Assembly (NCBI GenBank): GCA_031835245.1
Contig: JAVKOQ010000114.1
Coordinates: forward strand, 62,001-126,000
Direction: 5' to 3'
Source of the DNA: Balamuthia mandrillaris
Taxonomy: Eukaryota; Discosea; Longamoebia; Balamuthiidae
DNA: 64,000 bases
Shown: positions 1-11,427 of the stretch, piece by piece
Numbering within the stretch: position 1 is the stretch's first letter
Layout of the letters: the number at the start of each line of letters is the position of its first letter
Translations under genes and position numbers: made by a program
Notes under the pieces: model-generated
Databases searched by the model: none
The model's input: the letters and a program-made list of their open reading frames with translations, nothing else
What the model was told of the DNA's origin: nothing

Positions 1-822
1 CTGTTTGCCTTGGAGAAGGCGGAGGACTGGCAGTTCCTCAAGGAAAACAGAGGCGTCAAGATCAGCAAAAAAGTCGTCCCTGGGAGCCCTGTACGTTTGT
101 TTTCGTTCCCCTTCAAGCCCTGCATTTTTTTTTGGCTAACGAATTCGTTGTTTATTTTTGTTTTTTTGGGAAAGGCTTCTCTGATGAGAGGCGAGAAGCT
201 CATGGACTGTAGTGTGGAGGAGTTGAAGGCCATTCTCAGGGCTGTGGAAAGGCGGAAAGAATGGGATCCTCTCACTGCATCCTGCAAGAAGGTCAAGCAA
301 GTCACTGACCTCTCTGCTATTGCCTACATTCAGTTTGTCACCAGTTGGCCTGGTTTGGCTTCTCCCCTCTTTTTCCTTTTCCTCGTTCTCTTCCTCTCGT
401 CTTCTCTCTTCTCTCTCTCCCTCCCTCTCTCTCTCTCTCTCTCACTCTCTCGATGTAACGCTTTCTTATCTCGTCTTTCTCTCATTTCGAACATAGTATC
501 CGTCCGTGATCTTTGCTACTATGCTTCATTCCGTACTTTGGAGGACGGAACCTTGGTCTTTGCCGCCTTCTCCGTGGAGGACAAGGCCTGCCCTCCCGTC
601 TCCAGCAACGTGCGCGCTGACCTCTTGGCCAGCGGCTTCATCATCCGCCCATTGCAGGACCAAGAGGGCAAGTGTCATGTGACCTATCTCATCCAAGTGG
701 ATCTCAAAGGCTGGTTGCCGGGGTGGATCACCAACCTAGTCGGCGAGGAGGCCCCCTTGGTCTTGGACCGAATCCAACTGACCATCGACCGTGATAGAGC
801 TGGCATTCAAGTCTCCCAATAA
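1..822 (+). CDS. START-domain lipid-transfer protein, 3' part (5' end outside window)
   Basis: The gene is open at the left edge. Exons 1-90, 175-352 and 497-822 (TAA) join in phase. The spliced protein reads as a START (StAR-related lipid transfer) domain: an N-terminal helix with EDWQFLKENRGVKI, then MRGEKLMDC, the ERRKEWDPL strand/helix, the characteristic WPVSVRDLCYYASFRTLEDG segment created by joining exons 2 and 3, and the C-terminal helix EEAPLVLDRIQLTI. START domains bind a single lipid or sterol in a helix-grip cavity; the ligand cannot be told from sequence. Intron 2 holds a CT tract. The protein ends just after the domain, so any extra domains would lie upstream of the window. Confidence 0.85.
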   Translation: MFALEKAEDWQFLKENRGVKISKKVVPGSPVRLFSFPFKPCIFFWLTNSLFIFVFLGKASLMRGEKLMDCSVEELKAILRAVERRKEWDPLTASCKKVKQVTDLSAIAYIQFVTSWPGLASPLFFLFLVLFLSSSLFSLSLPLSLSLSLSRCNAFLSRLSLISNIVSVRDLCYYASFRTLEDGTLVFAAFSVEDKACPPVSSNVRADLLASGFIIRPLQDQEGKCHVTYLIQVDLKGWLPGWITNLVGEEAPLVLDRIQLTIDRDRAGIQVSQ

Positions 823-830
823 GCGACCTC

Positions 831-864
<34 letters not shown>

Positions 865-960
865 TTCATTTGACCATAACCTTACCTAGAGCAAAGTTTT
901 ATTTATTTATTCAAGTCCTCTCTCTCTCTCTCTCTCTCTCTCGCTCTCTCTTCTCCCACC
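420..960 (+). repeat. CT-dinucleotide tracts in intron 2 and downstream of the START gene
   Basis: Three (CT)n runs, near 420-452, 834-866 and 918-955. The first lies in the last intron of the START gene. The other two are in its 3' flank, a 200-bp convergent gap before the copine-like gene in which nothing else is evident. Confidence 0.85.
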
Positions 961-1023
961 TCTTTTGTTGTTAACTTTTATACAGGAAACAAAGTGAAAG
1001 ACAAAGCGAAGGGTGGATTTCTT

Positions 1024-2344
1024 TTACAACAAGCCCAACCGCCGGATGGCTTTAAACTGATCAGGTATCTCCATCAACGCTTCGATGGCGAACGACGCAT
1101 CAGCATGCTTCAACGGTGCATGCTTATTCCACTCCACAAACTGAAACTGAAAAAGATAGCAGAGCGAACGTGAGTATCATGTTTAAAACTAAACTAAATG
1201 AGATGAGAGGTAAACATACGTTATCGAAACGACGCGCAGGTAGTCCGTCATCCTTTTGGTTTTTGCCAAGCGTTAGCTCTTCGCGGAACAGAGGAAAAAA
1301 AACCGATACGTACAAACTCTTTCATGGTGTACCAAGGGCCATCGCCAACACCCACAACGATGATGGACAGGGGATGGTTGGTGGCTTCCACGATGGCATC
1401 CACAGTCTCTTTCTCTCTGGTGATCTCGCCATCGGCGATGATGACCAGAATGTGATAGCTTTTGTCCGCTTCCACAATCCGTATTGCTTCTTGAATCTGT
1501 GCAGAAGATTAGGAAGCAGAAAGAAGGATGGAGAAAGAAAGAAAGAAAGAAGAGGAGGAAGAAGAAGAGGAAGAAGAAGAGGAGGAATGAGAAATAACAA
1601 GCAGAGATGCTCATGAGGAAGAGGAGCGACGAACGATTGGAGCAAAGGAAGTGGGGCCACTGAGCAACACTCTGGGGGTGATTTCCTTGTACCGTGCCAA
1701 GGCTTCTTGGAAGCCACGGCAAGGACGCCCATCCGCAAAGAAACGAAACACGCCTTTATCCTTTGTCGTTACGTCTCCTATTCTGTTGGTTAACAAAAAG
1801 TGAAAAAAAAAAACACAAAGAAGACGAACCGAAGCCAAAGCAAGGAATAAGTCGGTCCTCATCAAAAGCTTCCAGAGTGCGACCTAGAATAGAGATGCAG
1901 CGCTCGTATGGGTTTGGCTCGGCCCCTGTCGTGTCATGCAGACTTCTCCCGTAAAAACTGTGTTTTCCATTCCACTCGTTGGACTTGGTGTAGTCGATCC
2001 CTATCATCGAGCAAGAGATCAAGAGAGAGAGAAAGAGAGAGAAAGAGATGAGAATAAGTTTTGTTTTGCGGAGAATAAAGATAAAAAGAGTACCCAAGAT
2101 CAAGTTGGAGCTCTCCAACCCGGAGGCTTTTAGAGCTTCTTGCACCTCCTCGATGGACTCGTACTTATCCTCTACGGAACCCATGACACTGTGAGTGAAT
2201 TATTGTTTTCCACTGTCAAGAGAGGGAAGGAACCAAACCGATCGCATTGAAAGAGGTCCTCTTTGTGCGTGTCCTGGCCTGTGCCAACAACAAAACAAGC
2301 AGGAGAGCAAATGCTGCCAACATCAACAGCCCGGTCACCACCAT
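1024..2344 (-). CDS. Copine-like VWA protein with N-terminal membrane anchor (paralogue 1)
   Basis: Seven exons in phase: 2239-2344, 2094-2171, 2000-1830, 1777-1635, 1496-1314, 1252-1220, 1146-1024; about 278 aa. Exon 1 encodes a hydrophobic stretch ([20 protein letters not shown]) predicted to be a signal anchor. The rest is a copine/RGLG-type von Willebrand A domain: [20 protein letters not shown] (copine version of the MIDAS strand), [35 protein letters not shown] and a C-terminal FQFVEWNKH...RRLGLL. No C2 domains and no RING are present, so it is neither a full copine nor an RGLG ligase. An ATG at 2184 would give a shorter protein beginning [10 protein letters not shown], but the exon-1 start is mirrored exactly in paralogue 2 at 9244-11643, which decides the choice. 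Cellular role unknown. Confidence 0.85.
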
Positions 2345-3312
2345 CCTCTCTCTCTCGTTGAGTGTAGTTTTGCTGCGGAGTACGCGTGAGTGAGTGCTCT
2401 CTTTTGTGGTTTTTTTCACCTTGCAAACCATTAAAGACATCACCACTGCAAAAGGCGGGAAAGGGCTGAGGGAGACATGCATGTGGCAGGCTGGCATTGG
2501 CTGGACTCCGAAATTTCACCCGCTCTACGTGGCAACTTGGCTGAGGGGCTCTCTGGTGACGTCGTCACCTTCGAAATTTCCTCTCCGGAGTTTAATCACG
2601 AAATTTCAACAAAAATTGAACAACCCATTAAAATATTAATAGTTACCTTATTTGTGTCGGTAAGATATCTCCGCGGCTACAATCTTTCTTTTTCTCGTGG
2701 GTGGATCACATGCCGCGTGCTAGTTGTATGCACCAGATGCTTGTCTGGTCGCTGTAACCCCCCGGAAAATGAGTTGTAGACCATCCTCATCGGGGGGAGG
2801 GCCTTGCAGGCTGTTTGGGCGCCTGGGATAAACGGGGGAGGCAGCGAACCCCAGTTACTATTGACTGAAATGAAAGGAATGGCAAAGGGAAAATTAGTGT
2901 CGACGGACCGTATTCGGAGCGAACCGTTGCGCGCTGGTCTCACATGATCACAAAAGAGAAAGCGGAAGAAGAACCAAGAAACAAATAAAATGTCGGGAAT
3001 GGAATAAACAGGTAACCGAGCCGTCAATGTTGTCAAACTCTCTCCTTTGAAGGCGGGGCTGGTCTGGGGGCGTTTCGCTGAACGTTGAAAAAAATAAAGT
3101 AAGAGCTGGGAAGACTGTCTGTTTCATGATAGACCAGCAATTGAACGTCGGGAAGCAGCATCTGTTCTTTCGCCAATACAATTATTAGTGCGATACCTCT
3201 TGTGGAGAGAATCAGACAAAGTCACCAGCAAAAACTATAAAATGAAAACGAAAAACGCCCTTTCGCTCCTTCTCATCACAAAGACAACAAACGCAAAGAC
3301 AAAGAAACAACA
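2345..3312. other. Intergenic region between divergent copine-like and M28 genes
   Basis: 968 bp between two genes transcribed away from each other. It probably carries both promoters. I see no convincing gene, RNA or repeat; short ORFs on both strands have no family-like sequence. Confidence 0.5.
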
Positions 3313-4720
3313 ATGAAAACCTTTACACTGCTCTTCCAACTGGCCGCGGTGCTGTTGCTGCTCCTGGCCCCTTCTTTCACCTCTGCGCATGTTCCCATGG
3401 CCATCGCCGAAGATGCGGAGCTTGAAGAGAGAGAAGAAGGCTTGACCTGGGCCGACGTCGATATCGACATCGACGAGACTGGCATTGAGGACCTGCACGT
3501 CATCGAGTTCAACACCACCTCTCGCAAGGTTCTTGCCAAGGAGGAGGTCGAGGAGCTCATCCGTCAGGGTGTCTCCTTTGTGGACGTGACCCAGCACGAG
3601 GACCTTCGAGCCACCGCCGCTCCGGCCACGCCTCGCATCCCTTCCTCTCCCTCCCGCCAGTCCTTGGTTAACTCCTTCCTCCCTCAGTTGAGCACCCGCA
3701 ACATCGAGGCCACCATCAGCAGGCTGTCCAGCTATTACACTCGCTATTACACCACATCCTCCGGAGAGAGCGCTGCCAGGTATCTCTATGAGAGATTCAG
3801 GGCCTACGCCAGGGCTCACAGCGAAGGCAGGGCCGAGGTGGAGCTCTTCCGTCACAGCTGGAGGCAACCTTCCGTGATTGCTCGCATTCGTGGCTCTGGT
3901 AACTTTTCTTTCCTGTGTTTATGAGTTTAGGTGTTGAGGTTGTTTGTTGACTTGGCACTTTGATAAAGGATCCGCAGCAAATGAAGTGGTCATTGTTGGT
4001 GCTCACGAGGATTCTGTAAGCTCCCCAAGGACCAGCCGCGCTCCTGGTGCCGATGACGATGGTTTGTTAAACAACACGCCTCTCCCGTCAAATAGAAAGA
4101 AAGAACATGCACTAACGGACGGCCTTTCATCCTTCCTCTTTTTCAGCCAGTGGTATCGCCACCATCTTGGAGCTCTTCCGCATCTTGACTTCGGAGAACT
4201 ACACCCCTGAACGCACTCTTGAGTTCCACTGCGTACGTCTGCTCATCTTTTCTTATTCATTCGAGCACTTTGCTTATCTCTCTTTTACCAGTATGCTGCC
4301 GAAGAGGCTGGACTTCGTGGCTCTCAGGCCATCGCTGCCTCCTACCAATCCCGACGCGTGGTCGTGGCCGGCATGATGCAGCTCGACATGACGAGCTACC
4401 GCCGCTCCGGCACCACCGCCAGCATCGCCCTCGTGCAGGACAATGTCCACTCGGGCCTCACCAACTTTGTGAAGCAGCTGGTGAGGAGCTACGCCAGGAT
4501 CCCCTACACCACCACCACCTGCGGCTATGGCTGTAGCGACCATGCCAGCTGGACCAGGGCTGGCTACGCTGCCGTCTTCCCCTTCGAGAGCTCCATGAGC
4601 AGGCTGAACCCTAACATCCACAGCTCCAGGGACACGCTGGCCAGGCTGGACCTGGACCACGGTTTGGAGTTTGCACGTGTGGCCATGGGCTTCCTTGTGG
4701 AACTCAGTTTTGATAATTAG
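3313..4720 (+). CDS. Secreted M28 zinc aminopeptidase
   Basis: Exons 3313-3898, 3969-4061, 4147-4232 and 4292-4720 join in phase, giving about 397 aa. A signal peptide (MKTFTLLFQLAAVLLLLLAP) is followed by an acidic propeptide-like region and the M28 peptidase domain. All co-catalytic zinc ligands expected for the family can be placed: VGAHEDS (His), GADDDASG (bridging Asp), YAAEEAG (catalytic Glu plus Glu ligand), MMQLDM (Asp) and CSDHASW (His). The layout resembles secreted leucine aminopeptidases of the Vibrio/fungal type, which remove N-terminal residues from peptides outside the cell or in acidic vacuoles. The first His motif reads HED where HLD or HYD is more usual. Intron positions fall right beside the metal motifs. 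Confidence 0.92.
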
Positions 4721-5136
4721 AGAGATCTTTTGTGCATGTGTGTGTGTATGTGTGTGTGTGCATAGGGAGGGAAGTAAGAGCAATGTACATAGTAAACTTG
4801 CGAACCGAAAATAAAAAAGAAGAGTAACGTATTTGACTCTCTTAGCGGCAGGCTGGCTGAGGTTTTGTGGCGAGGCTTCTCTCTGTTCCCTGCGTAGATC
4901 GTTTTTCTTGGGTGTTTGAAAAATTGTCCGCATTTATTTATGTATGAATTGCGATTGGCCGCATTGCGCAAGGCTACGATCTACTCGTGACGTCAGGAGG
5001 GCAGCCAAGTTTCACCCAAAAAAAAATAAAATAATCAACTAAACGAAAGGAAAAGGCGAACAAGTCCACGGAAGAAAGCTGTTTTACGGCCTCTGTTGGT
5101 TCGGGGTGCCAACGCGTGGAGCGAGCGAGTAGCACA
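4721..5136. other. Intergenic, tandem genes on + strand
   Basis: 416 bp between the M28 gene and the next + gene. It begins with a short TG-rich run (4737-4760) in the 3' flank, then A/T-rich sequence that probably contains the next promoter. No further gene seen. Confidence 0.5.
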
Positions 5137-6128
5137 ATGTGGAGCTCCTTGTTTTTCTATGTACTGTTACCCCTTGCTTTGTTGGCCGGTGCCTATTTCA
5201 AGGTGTGTTCTCTCTCTTTTGTGTGTTACTCTCTTCTGCTACTTTTTTACTCATCTTCAACCCTTTTTTTTTTTGATTGGATGTGAAGTGGTTCCGTCGT
5301 TATTCTTCCAAAAGCAAGGACCGCACCACCAATGCAGGGCGAGGCAGGAGCAAGGTACCCCCGCTCACCGTAACCGAGTGCGAGGCCGGCCAGCTCCCCG
5401 AGGAGCTTCGCCGACAGGTGTGGCGCCTCTTCAAGCAAAACTTTGTCAACGAGCACAAAAACTTTCAGTCCTTTGATGAGTACCTCCGCAGCCGCCTCAT
5501 CCTGCTCTTCCGGGACACCACCCCGCAGAGAGGGGTGCAGGGTTTCATCCTCCTCTCCGTCACTGACCACATGATAGAGGGCTGGAAGGTGGGCGTCATC
5601 ATGGGTGATTTTTTCGCCCTCAACGGGGAGTACAGGGGATCCAGCGTGCCGATCTTTGCCCTCCTGAAGTTTTGCGTGAAGACCAAGCTGCGCCACCCCT
5701 TCAAGCTCATGTATTACTTTTTTGTAACCTACAGCTACAAGAGCTATCTCAGCTTCAGCCGCTCTATGGGAGAGTTCTATCCACGACACTCGGTGAGGAC
5801 TCCTGCGTGGGAGAACAAGGTGCTGAAATACCTGGGAACTCTCAGCGCAGGGGATTGGGGACGGTACAACCCGGAGAGGTATGTCATAGAGGACTGCGAC
5901 CCAGGTAGGCAAGGGCAGCTGTCGGACCTGGCTCGCTCCCGGCCGCGTGACCTCAGCACCACTTGCGTTTGGTTCTCCAAACAGAATCCAAACTTTGCCA
6001 AGGGGGATTGCCTTTGTGTGCTGTGTTGCGTGGGGTTGAAGAACATCCTTGCTGGAGCGAAGAACAGTCTTATTAGGGCGTTGGGGCTTGCTAGCAAGAA
6101 GAGGAGAAGAATGCAACAAACCAAAGCT
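5137..6128 (+). CDS. Membrane-anchored GNAT-like protein; apparently the 5' exons of a fusion with the epoxide hydrolase
   Basis: Exon 1 (5137-5202) encodes an N-terminal TM helix (MWSSLFFYVLLPLALLAGAY); exon 2 (5289-6128) encodes about 280 residues. The core resembles a GNAT acyltransferase fold: a helix-rich start (LRRQVWRLFKQNF), a strand GVQGFILLSV, a strand GVIMGDFFAL and a pyrophosphate-loop-like EYRGSSVP followed by a helix. Family assignment is tentative and the acyl acceptor is unknown. The donor at 6129 can join two acceptors. AG|6215 stops after six residues (TGA 6233-6235), giving a separate 308-aa protein. AG|6240 continues in phase into the epoxide hydrolase exons. Because the hydrolase has no start codon of its own, I favour the fusion. 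Confidence 0.7.
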
Positions 6129-6239
6129 GTACGTTTACATTCTCTCTCTCTCTCTCTCTCTCTGCTCTCTCTCTCTTCTCTCTCCCCTCTCTCTATCTCG
6201 TGTAACATTAACAGATTTTGATGAACGACAATTGAACAG

Positions 6240-8637
6240 AAAATACAATTGGACAAGACGTCTCGTGCTCCCGTAGCGTTTGGTATCCGTGAAACTAGGG
6301 AAGAATTCCTTGCAAAGGTTTGTACGAACCTTTATCATATGTTATTACGAACGCTCACAATTCTCTCTCTCTCTCTCTCTCTCTCTCTGAAATGTGAATA
6401 TAAAAAAAGAGAGTAGAAACCCAGCAACCGTTTAGAGTTCAAGTGGATGAAGAGGAACTGAGCGACCTGTTTGACCATAGACTAGAACGAGCTCGTTTCC
6501 CTGACCAGCTTGAAATGCAAGACGAAGAGCAAGAAGGAGCAGAAAACAAAAACGAGGAAGAGGAGGAGGAAGAGAAAAGACAAGCAGCAAACAAACGGAA
6601 AAAGAGCGAGGCTCAAGACGAGAGCAACGAGAAAAAGACACTAGATAAATGGAGGTACGGCTCCGAACTGGGATACATGAAAGAGCTGGTGGAGTATTGG
6701 CTCAACGACTACGACTGGACCAAACATGAGGCGTTGCTCAACAAGTACCCACAATACACAATGGAGATCAACGGCAAACGCATTCATTACCTTCATATAA
6801 AGTCCAAAGAAAAGAAGGCGCTGCCGTTGGTGTTGGTACACGGTTGGCCTGGCTCCTACTTTGAGTTCTTCAAGGTCATCGACATGCTAGTGGATCCTGT
6901 CAATCATGGCGCCAACGCTGAGCAAGCCTTTCACGTCATCATCCCATCTATTCCAGGTTTGCTTTCTTTCTTCTTGTTTCTCTGTTGTTTTGTGTTTATT
7001 GTTTCTGTTTAAAAGGATACGGCTGGTCGGAGGCGCCAAAAGAGCCTGGATATGACGTAAAAGCGGCGGCAAAAGACTTTACAGAGCTCATGGAGGCATT
7101 GGGGTACAAACATTACGTTGCTCAAGGCGGTGACTGGGGTCATCTTATCTGCGCCTACATGGCCCTGGTTGACCCTCACCACTGCCTTGGCATCCATATT
7201 AACATGGTTTGTTCGTTCGTTCGTTCGTTTGTTTGTTTGTTTGTTTGTTTGTTTGTTTGTTTGTTTGTTTGTTTGTTTGTTTGTTTGTTTGTTTGTTTGT
7301 TTGTTTGTTTGTTTGTTTGTTTGTTTGTTTGTTTGTTTGTTTGTTTGTTTGTTTGTTTGTTTGTTTGTTTGTTTGTTTGTTTGTTTGTTCAGTCCTCCCT
7401 TCTTTATGTTCTTGTTCCTCCTTCATTTCTTTCTTGCTTCTGCTTCTTGCTTTGAAATACTTATTTAGATTTTTAAAAGGTGGCATTTTGGGAGCCACAA
7501 GACTTTTGGACCAAAGCCATGATCACATTCGATGTTATATTACAGCGATGGCGGTTGAGCCCAGAGGAAAGGAAGTGGTTTGCGTTTGTGGAGGAGTTTA
7601 CCGAAACGGAATTGGGCTACATGTCTTTGCAGCGGACCAAGCCCCAAACCATTGGCTATTCTCTCACCGATTCACCAGGTATTTGCACATCCCTTACTCT
7701 TTCTATCTTTTTTCTACTTCGTTTCTCTTCTCACACCACAAATAGTGGGATTGGCGGCTTGGATCATTGAAAAGTTTCGAACATGGAGCGACTGTGACGG
7801 CGACTTGGAATCACGTTTCAGGTATTTGTTCTTCTTCTGCTTCTTCTTGTTCTTCTTGTTCTTCTTCTTCTTCTTCTTCTTGTTCTTCTTCTTCTTCTTC
7901 TTCTTCTTCTTCTTCTACTTCTTCTTCTTGTTCTTCTTCTTCTTCTTCTTCTTCTACTTCTTCTTCTTGTTCTTCTTCTTCTTCTTGTTCTTCTTCTTCT
8001 TCTTCTTCTTCTTCTTCTTCTTCTTCTTCTTCTTCTTCTTCTTCTTCTTGTTCTTCTTCTTCTTCTTCTTCTTGTTCTTGTTCTTCTTCTTCTTCTTCTT
8101 CTTCTTGTTCTTCTTCTTCTACTTCTTCTTCTTCTTCTTGTTCTTGTTCTTGTTCTTGTTCTTGTTCTTCTTCTTCTTCTTCTTCTTCTTCTTCTTCTTC
8201 TTCTTCTTCTTCTTCTTCTTCTTCTTCTTCTTCTTCTTCTTCTTCTTCTTCTTCTTCTTCTTCTTCTTCTAACATAAAAAACAATAACCAGCAAAGATGA
8301 GTTATTGACCAACATAATGATCTACTGGCTAAGCAAAAGCGGAGCCTCCTCCGCCCGTCTCTACTACGAAACCGCCAAGCGGGGTCGGCTGGCACCCCCT
8401 CAGTTCAAGGTGTGGACGCCCACGGCCGTTGCCATCTATCCCAAAGAGATCCTGCGGCCTCCCAGGCGCTGGGCGCAGCACTTTTACAACGTCAAGCGGT
8501 GGACGGTCATGCGGAGCGGCGGGCACTTTGCGGCGTGGGAGGAGCCGGAGAGCCTGGTCAAGGACCTCAGAGCGTTCTTTTATGATGACCTGCGTTTGCA
8601 TCAAATGGATCTCTCTGGTGACTTTGGCTTTTGGTAA
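6240..8637 (+). CDS. Epoxide hydrolase (alpha/beta hydrolase, microsomal/EHN type)
   Basis: Exons 6240-6317, 6425-6956, 7016-7206, 7480-7678, 7746-7821 and 8292-8637 (TAA) join in phase. The N-terminal EHN segment (PFRVQVDEEEL...RFPDQLE, interrupted by an acidic insert), the WRYGSELGYMKELVEYW cap region, the oxyanion motif HGWPGS, nucleophile Asp in GGDWGHL and catalytic His in SGGHFAAWEEPE are all present, so the enzyme looks complete and active. It would add water to epoxides; microsomal relatives are ER-anchored. No in-frame ATG precedes the EHN domain in 6240-6956, so the N-terminus must come from the upstream GNAT-like gene, which also supplies a TM anchor. The introns at 7207 and 7822 carry long microsatellites. 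Confidence 0.9.
7207..7390 (+). repeat. (TTTG)n tetranucleotide array in an epoxide hydrolase intron
   Basis: Starts at the donor after exon 7016-7206 with a few GTTC units, then runs as near-perfect GTTT/TTTG for about 175 bp. U/G-rich on the sense strand of the host gene. Confidence 0.95.
7822..8291 (+). repeat. (TTC)n array with TTG interruptions filling a whole epoxide hydrolase intron
   Basis: Nearly the entire 470-bp intron is TTC with occasional TTG and TAC units; the last 100 bp are pure TTC. Donor GTATTT and acceptor AACCAG are the only non-repeat edges. Confidence 0.95.
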
Positions 8638-8743
8638 GAGAAAAGTGGAGCGCACAAGCAGATAAAAACAAAAAAAATAAAACTTCAGTGGTCGTCGATC
8701 CTCTGAAAAATGTACTTTTTTTCCCCTTCTTCACAAATCTTAT

Positions 8744-9004
8744 TTATGCCAATGCAGCTTTGATAGCAGCTCTGATCTGGTCCCTCTTTTCGCTGGTGTC
8801 AGGAGCACCTCCTCCCCAGGAGAGCAAAGGGGCATCTCGAGGCAGCTGCCCGTCCTTGATGATCTTCACTTCGAACTTGTCCAAACCGTTGGCAAGGGCT
8901 GGTTGTTCATCGAACTCAGCTTGAGGGAACTCGCGCTTCAGCTGGTCCAGCAGCTCTGTGGCCAGAGGGATGTGCTGTTGGGTGGCTCCAATGAATACTT
9001 TCAT
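8744..9004 (-). CDS. Small uncharacterised protein (86 aa)
   Basis: Single-exon ORF from ATG at 9004 to TAA at 8744, lying head to tail after the epoxide hydrolase on the opposite strand. The sequence is protein-like and of balanced composition: it opens MKVFIGATQQHI, has an amphipathic helix, FPQAEF, KFEVKIIKDGQ and a C-terminal Ala-rich helix (RDQIRAAIKAALA). The order of helix, FP and GxFEV-like strand faintly recalls the thioredoxin-fold Rdx/SelW family, but there is no CxxC or Sec, so I do not assign a function. It sits between two genes with clear introns yet has none itself. Confidence 0.55.
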   Translation of the reverse strand: MKVFIGATQQHIPLATELLDQLKREFPQAEFDEQPALANGLDKFEVKIIKDGQLPRDAPLLSWGGGAPDTSEKRDQIRAAIKAALA

Positions 9005-9243
9005 CCTCTTTGGCAGTGTTGTTGTTTCCTCTTTTCTTTTCTCTCTTTCGTGGACCTGTGTCTACAAAAATAGTTTCAGGTTCGCTTCTATCCTCTCTCT
9101 TCTCCTCTATCGTACCCTCTCTCGTATCCTAGCTCTTAACTTCGCTCATGTCCTTGCTCATCTCCTATCTCCTCTACTCTCTCCTGTCCTTCGCAGGAGG
9201 AAAACAAAAACAAAGGGGGGTGAGTTTGAACAGGCAAAATATA

Positions 9244-10372
9244 TCACAGAAGACCAAGTTCCGTGATGGCACGGAATTGGTCTGGTATCTCCATCAACGC
9301 GTCGATAGCAAAAGTGACCTCTGAATAAGAGGACTTGTTAAAGTCCACGAATTGAAACTGCAGGCAATGTGCAAAAGAGAATTAGTGAATCCAGAGAGGG
9401 AGAGAGAGAGGGAGAGGGAGAGGGAGAGGGAGAGGAGAGGGAGAGGAGGGAGAGGGGAGGGAGAGGGAGAGGGAGGAGAGGGAGAGGGAGAGGGAGGAGG
9501 AGGGGAGGGAGGGGAGGAGGAGGAGGAGGAGGGAGGGGAGGGAGAGGAGGGAGGGAGGAAGGAAGGAAGGGAGAGGGAAGAAGGGGAGGGAGGAAGGGAG
9601 AGGGAGAGGGAGAGGGAGAGAGAGAGAGAGAGAAGAAAGAGAAAGCAAACAGTGTCACGTACGTTATCAAATCTGCGAGTAGGTAGCTTGTCATCCTGCA
9701 AAACACAATCAAAAAGGATTACAAAACGAATACAAAAGAGATGAAGAAAACAAGTAAAGACAGAGTCAATACGCACAAACTCTTGCATCATATCCCATGG
9801 CCCATCGCCAACCCCTATTTTTATTTTGCATTGTTAGATTCATACACAGGAAAGAGAGAGAGAGAACAGTACCAATGACAATGATGGAGAGAGGATAGTT
9901 TGTGGCCTCCACAATGGCACTAATAGTTTCTCTTTCGTTGGTAACCTGCCCATCAGCTACTATCACTAGTATGTGATACTACTCGAAAAATAGCAATCGA
10001 AAATTTCGGGACACAAAAGCAGAACATAGAGTTGATAAATATAGAAGAAAAGCTCAATAACAGGAAGAATAAGAAAAGGAAGTCGAAGAAGAAGAAGAAG
10101 AAGAAGAAGGAAGGAGAAAAAGGAGAAGAAGGAGAAGGAGAAGGAGAAGGAGAAGAACAAGAAGAAGAAGAAGAAGAAGAAGAAGAAGAAGAAGAAGAAC
10201 AAGAAGAAGAAGAAGAAGAAGGAGAAAAAGGAGAAGAAGGAGAAGGAGAAGGAGAAGGAGAAGGAGAAGGAGAAGGAGAAGAAGAACAAGAACAAGAACA
10301 AGAACCTCTTGTCTTTCTCGGACTACTCGAATGGCTTCTTTTATCTAATTGCGAAAACCAAAATGAGACAAC

Positions 10373-10417
<45 letters not shown>

Positions 10418-11232
10418 AATAGGAGCAAAGGAAGTGGGTCCACTCAAGATAACGTGTGGAGTGATTTCGTTGTACCGCTGAAGTACCTCAGAGACGCCAT
10501 AACACGGTCGTCCATCTGCAAAGAATGGAAACACCGCCTTGTCCTTTGTTGTTATATCTCCTGTTGTTCGAAAAAAAAAACCTGCATGAATTATGAAGAC
10601 GAGGCGAATAGAAAAGAGGGAAAGATAGAAACCAAAGCCAAATGCAGGGATAAGGTGGTCTTCATCGAATGGCTACCAACATAAAGAATCAAAAACAAGA
10701 CGTTATAGCAAACAACAAAAGTACCAAAAAAAAAAAGAAAGAAAAAAGAAAGAAAACAGCTCAAAGAAGAAGAAGAAGAAGAACAAGAACAAGAAGAAGA
10801 AGAAGAAGAAGAACAAGAAGAAGAAGAACAAGAAGAAGAAGAAGAAGAAGAAGAAGAACAAGAAGAAGAAGACGAACAAGAACAAGAACAAGAACAACAA
10901 CAACAACAACAACAACAAGAAGAAGAAGACGGAGAAGAAGGAGGAGGAGAAGAACAACAAGAAGAAAAACAAGATATACCTCGAGTGTGCGACCCACAAT
11001 GTCAATGCAGCGTTGATAAGGGTTCAGCTCGCTGCCCAACGCATGCAAAGACCTGCCGCCAAAAGTGTTTCGTCCGTTGTACTCGTTCGACTTTGTATAG
11101 TCGATAGCTTCATTCATTCATGCCCAAAAAAAAAACATAAAGAAATATAAGAGAGAGATAAACGACGAAAGAAGAGCCAAGAGAAAGCGAGGAAAGAGCG
11201 AAAGAGAAAATTAAAAAAAAACACAGAAACGG

Positions 11233-11271
<39 letters not shown>

Positions 11272-11386
11272 AAAATGAGAGAGAAACCGATGATGAGGTT
11301 GGAGCTTTCCAGACCGGCCTTCCGTAATGCCTCTTGCACTTCTTCAATGCTTTCAAACTTATCCCCTAACAACAAACGAACGTTTA

Positions 11387-11427
<41 letters not shown>

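Noticed and set aside
2216-2497. Separate small membrane protein upstream of copine-like paralogue 1
   Set aside because: The stretch splices in phase onto the VWA exons exactly as the anchor exon of paralogue 2 does, so it is exon 1 of that gene.
7811-8395. Poly-Glu, poly-Phe, poly-Arg and poly-Ser open frames across microsatellites here and at 10.1, 38.9, 40.1, 48.9 and 62.6 kb
   Set aside because: They are translation artefacts of trinucleotide and hexamer arrays; each lies in an intron fixed by flanking exon phases.
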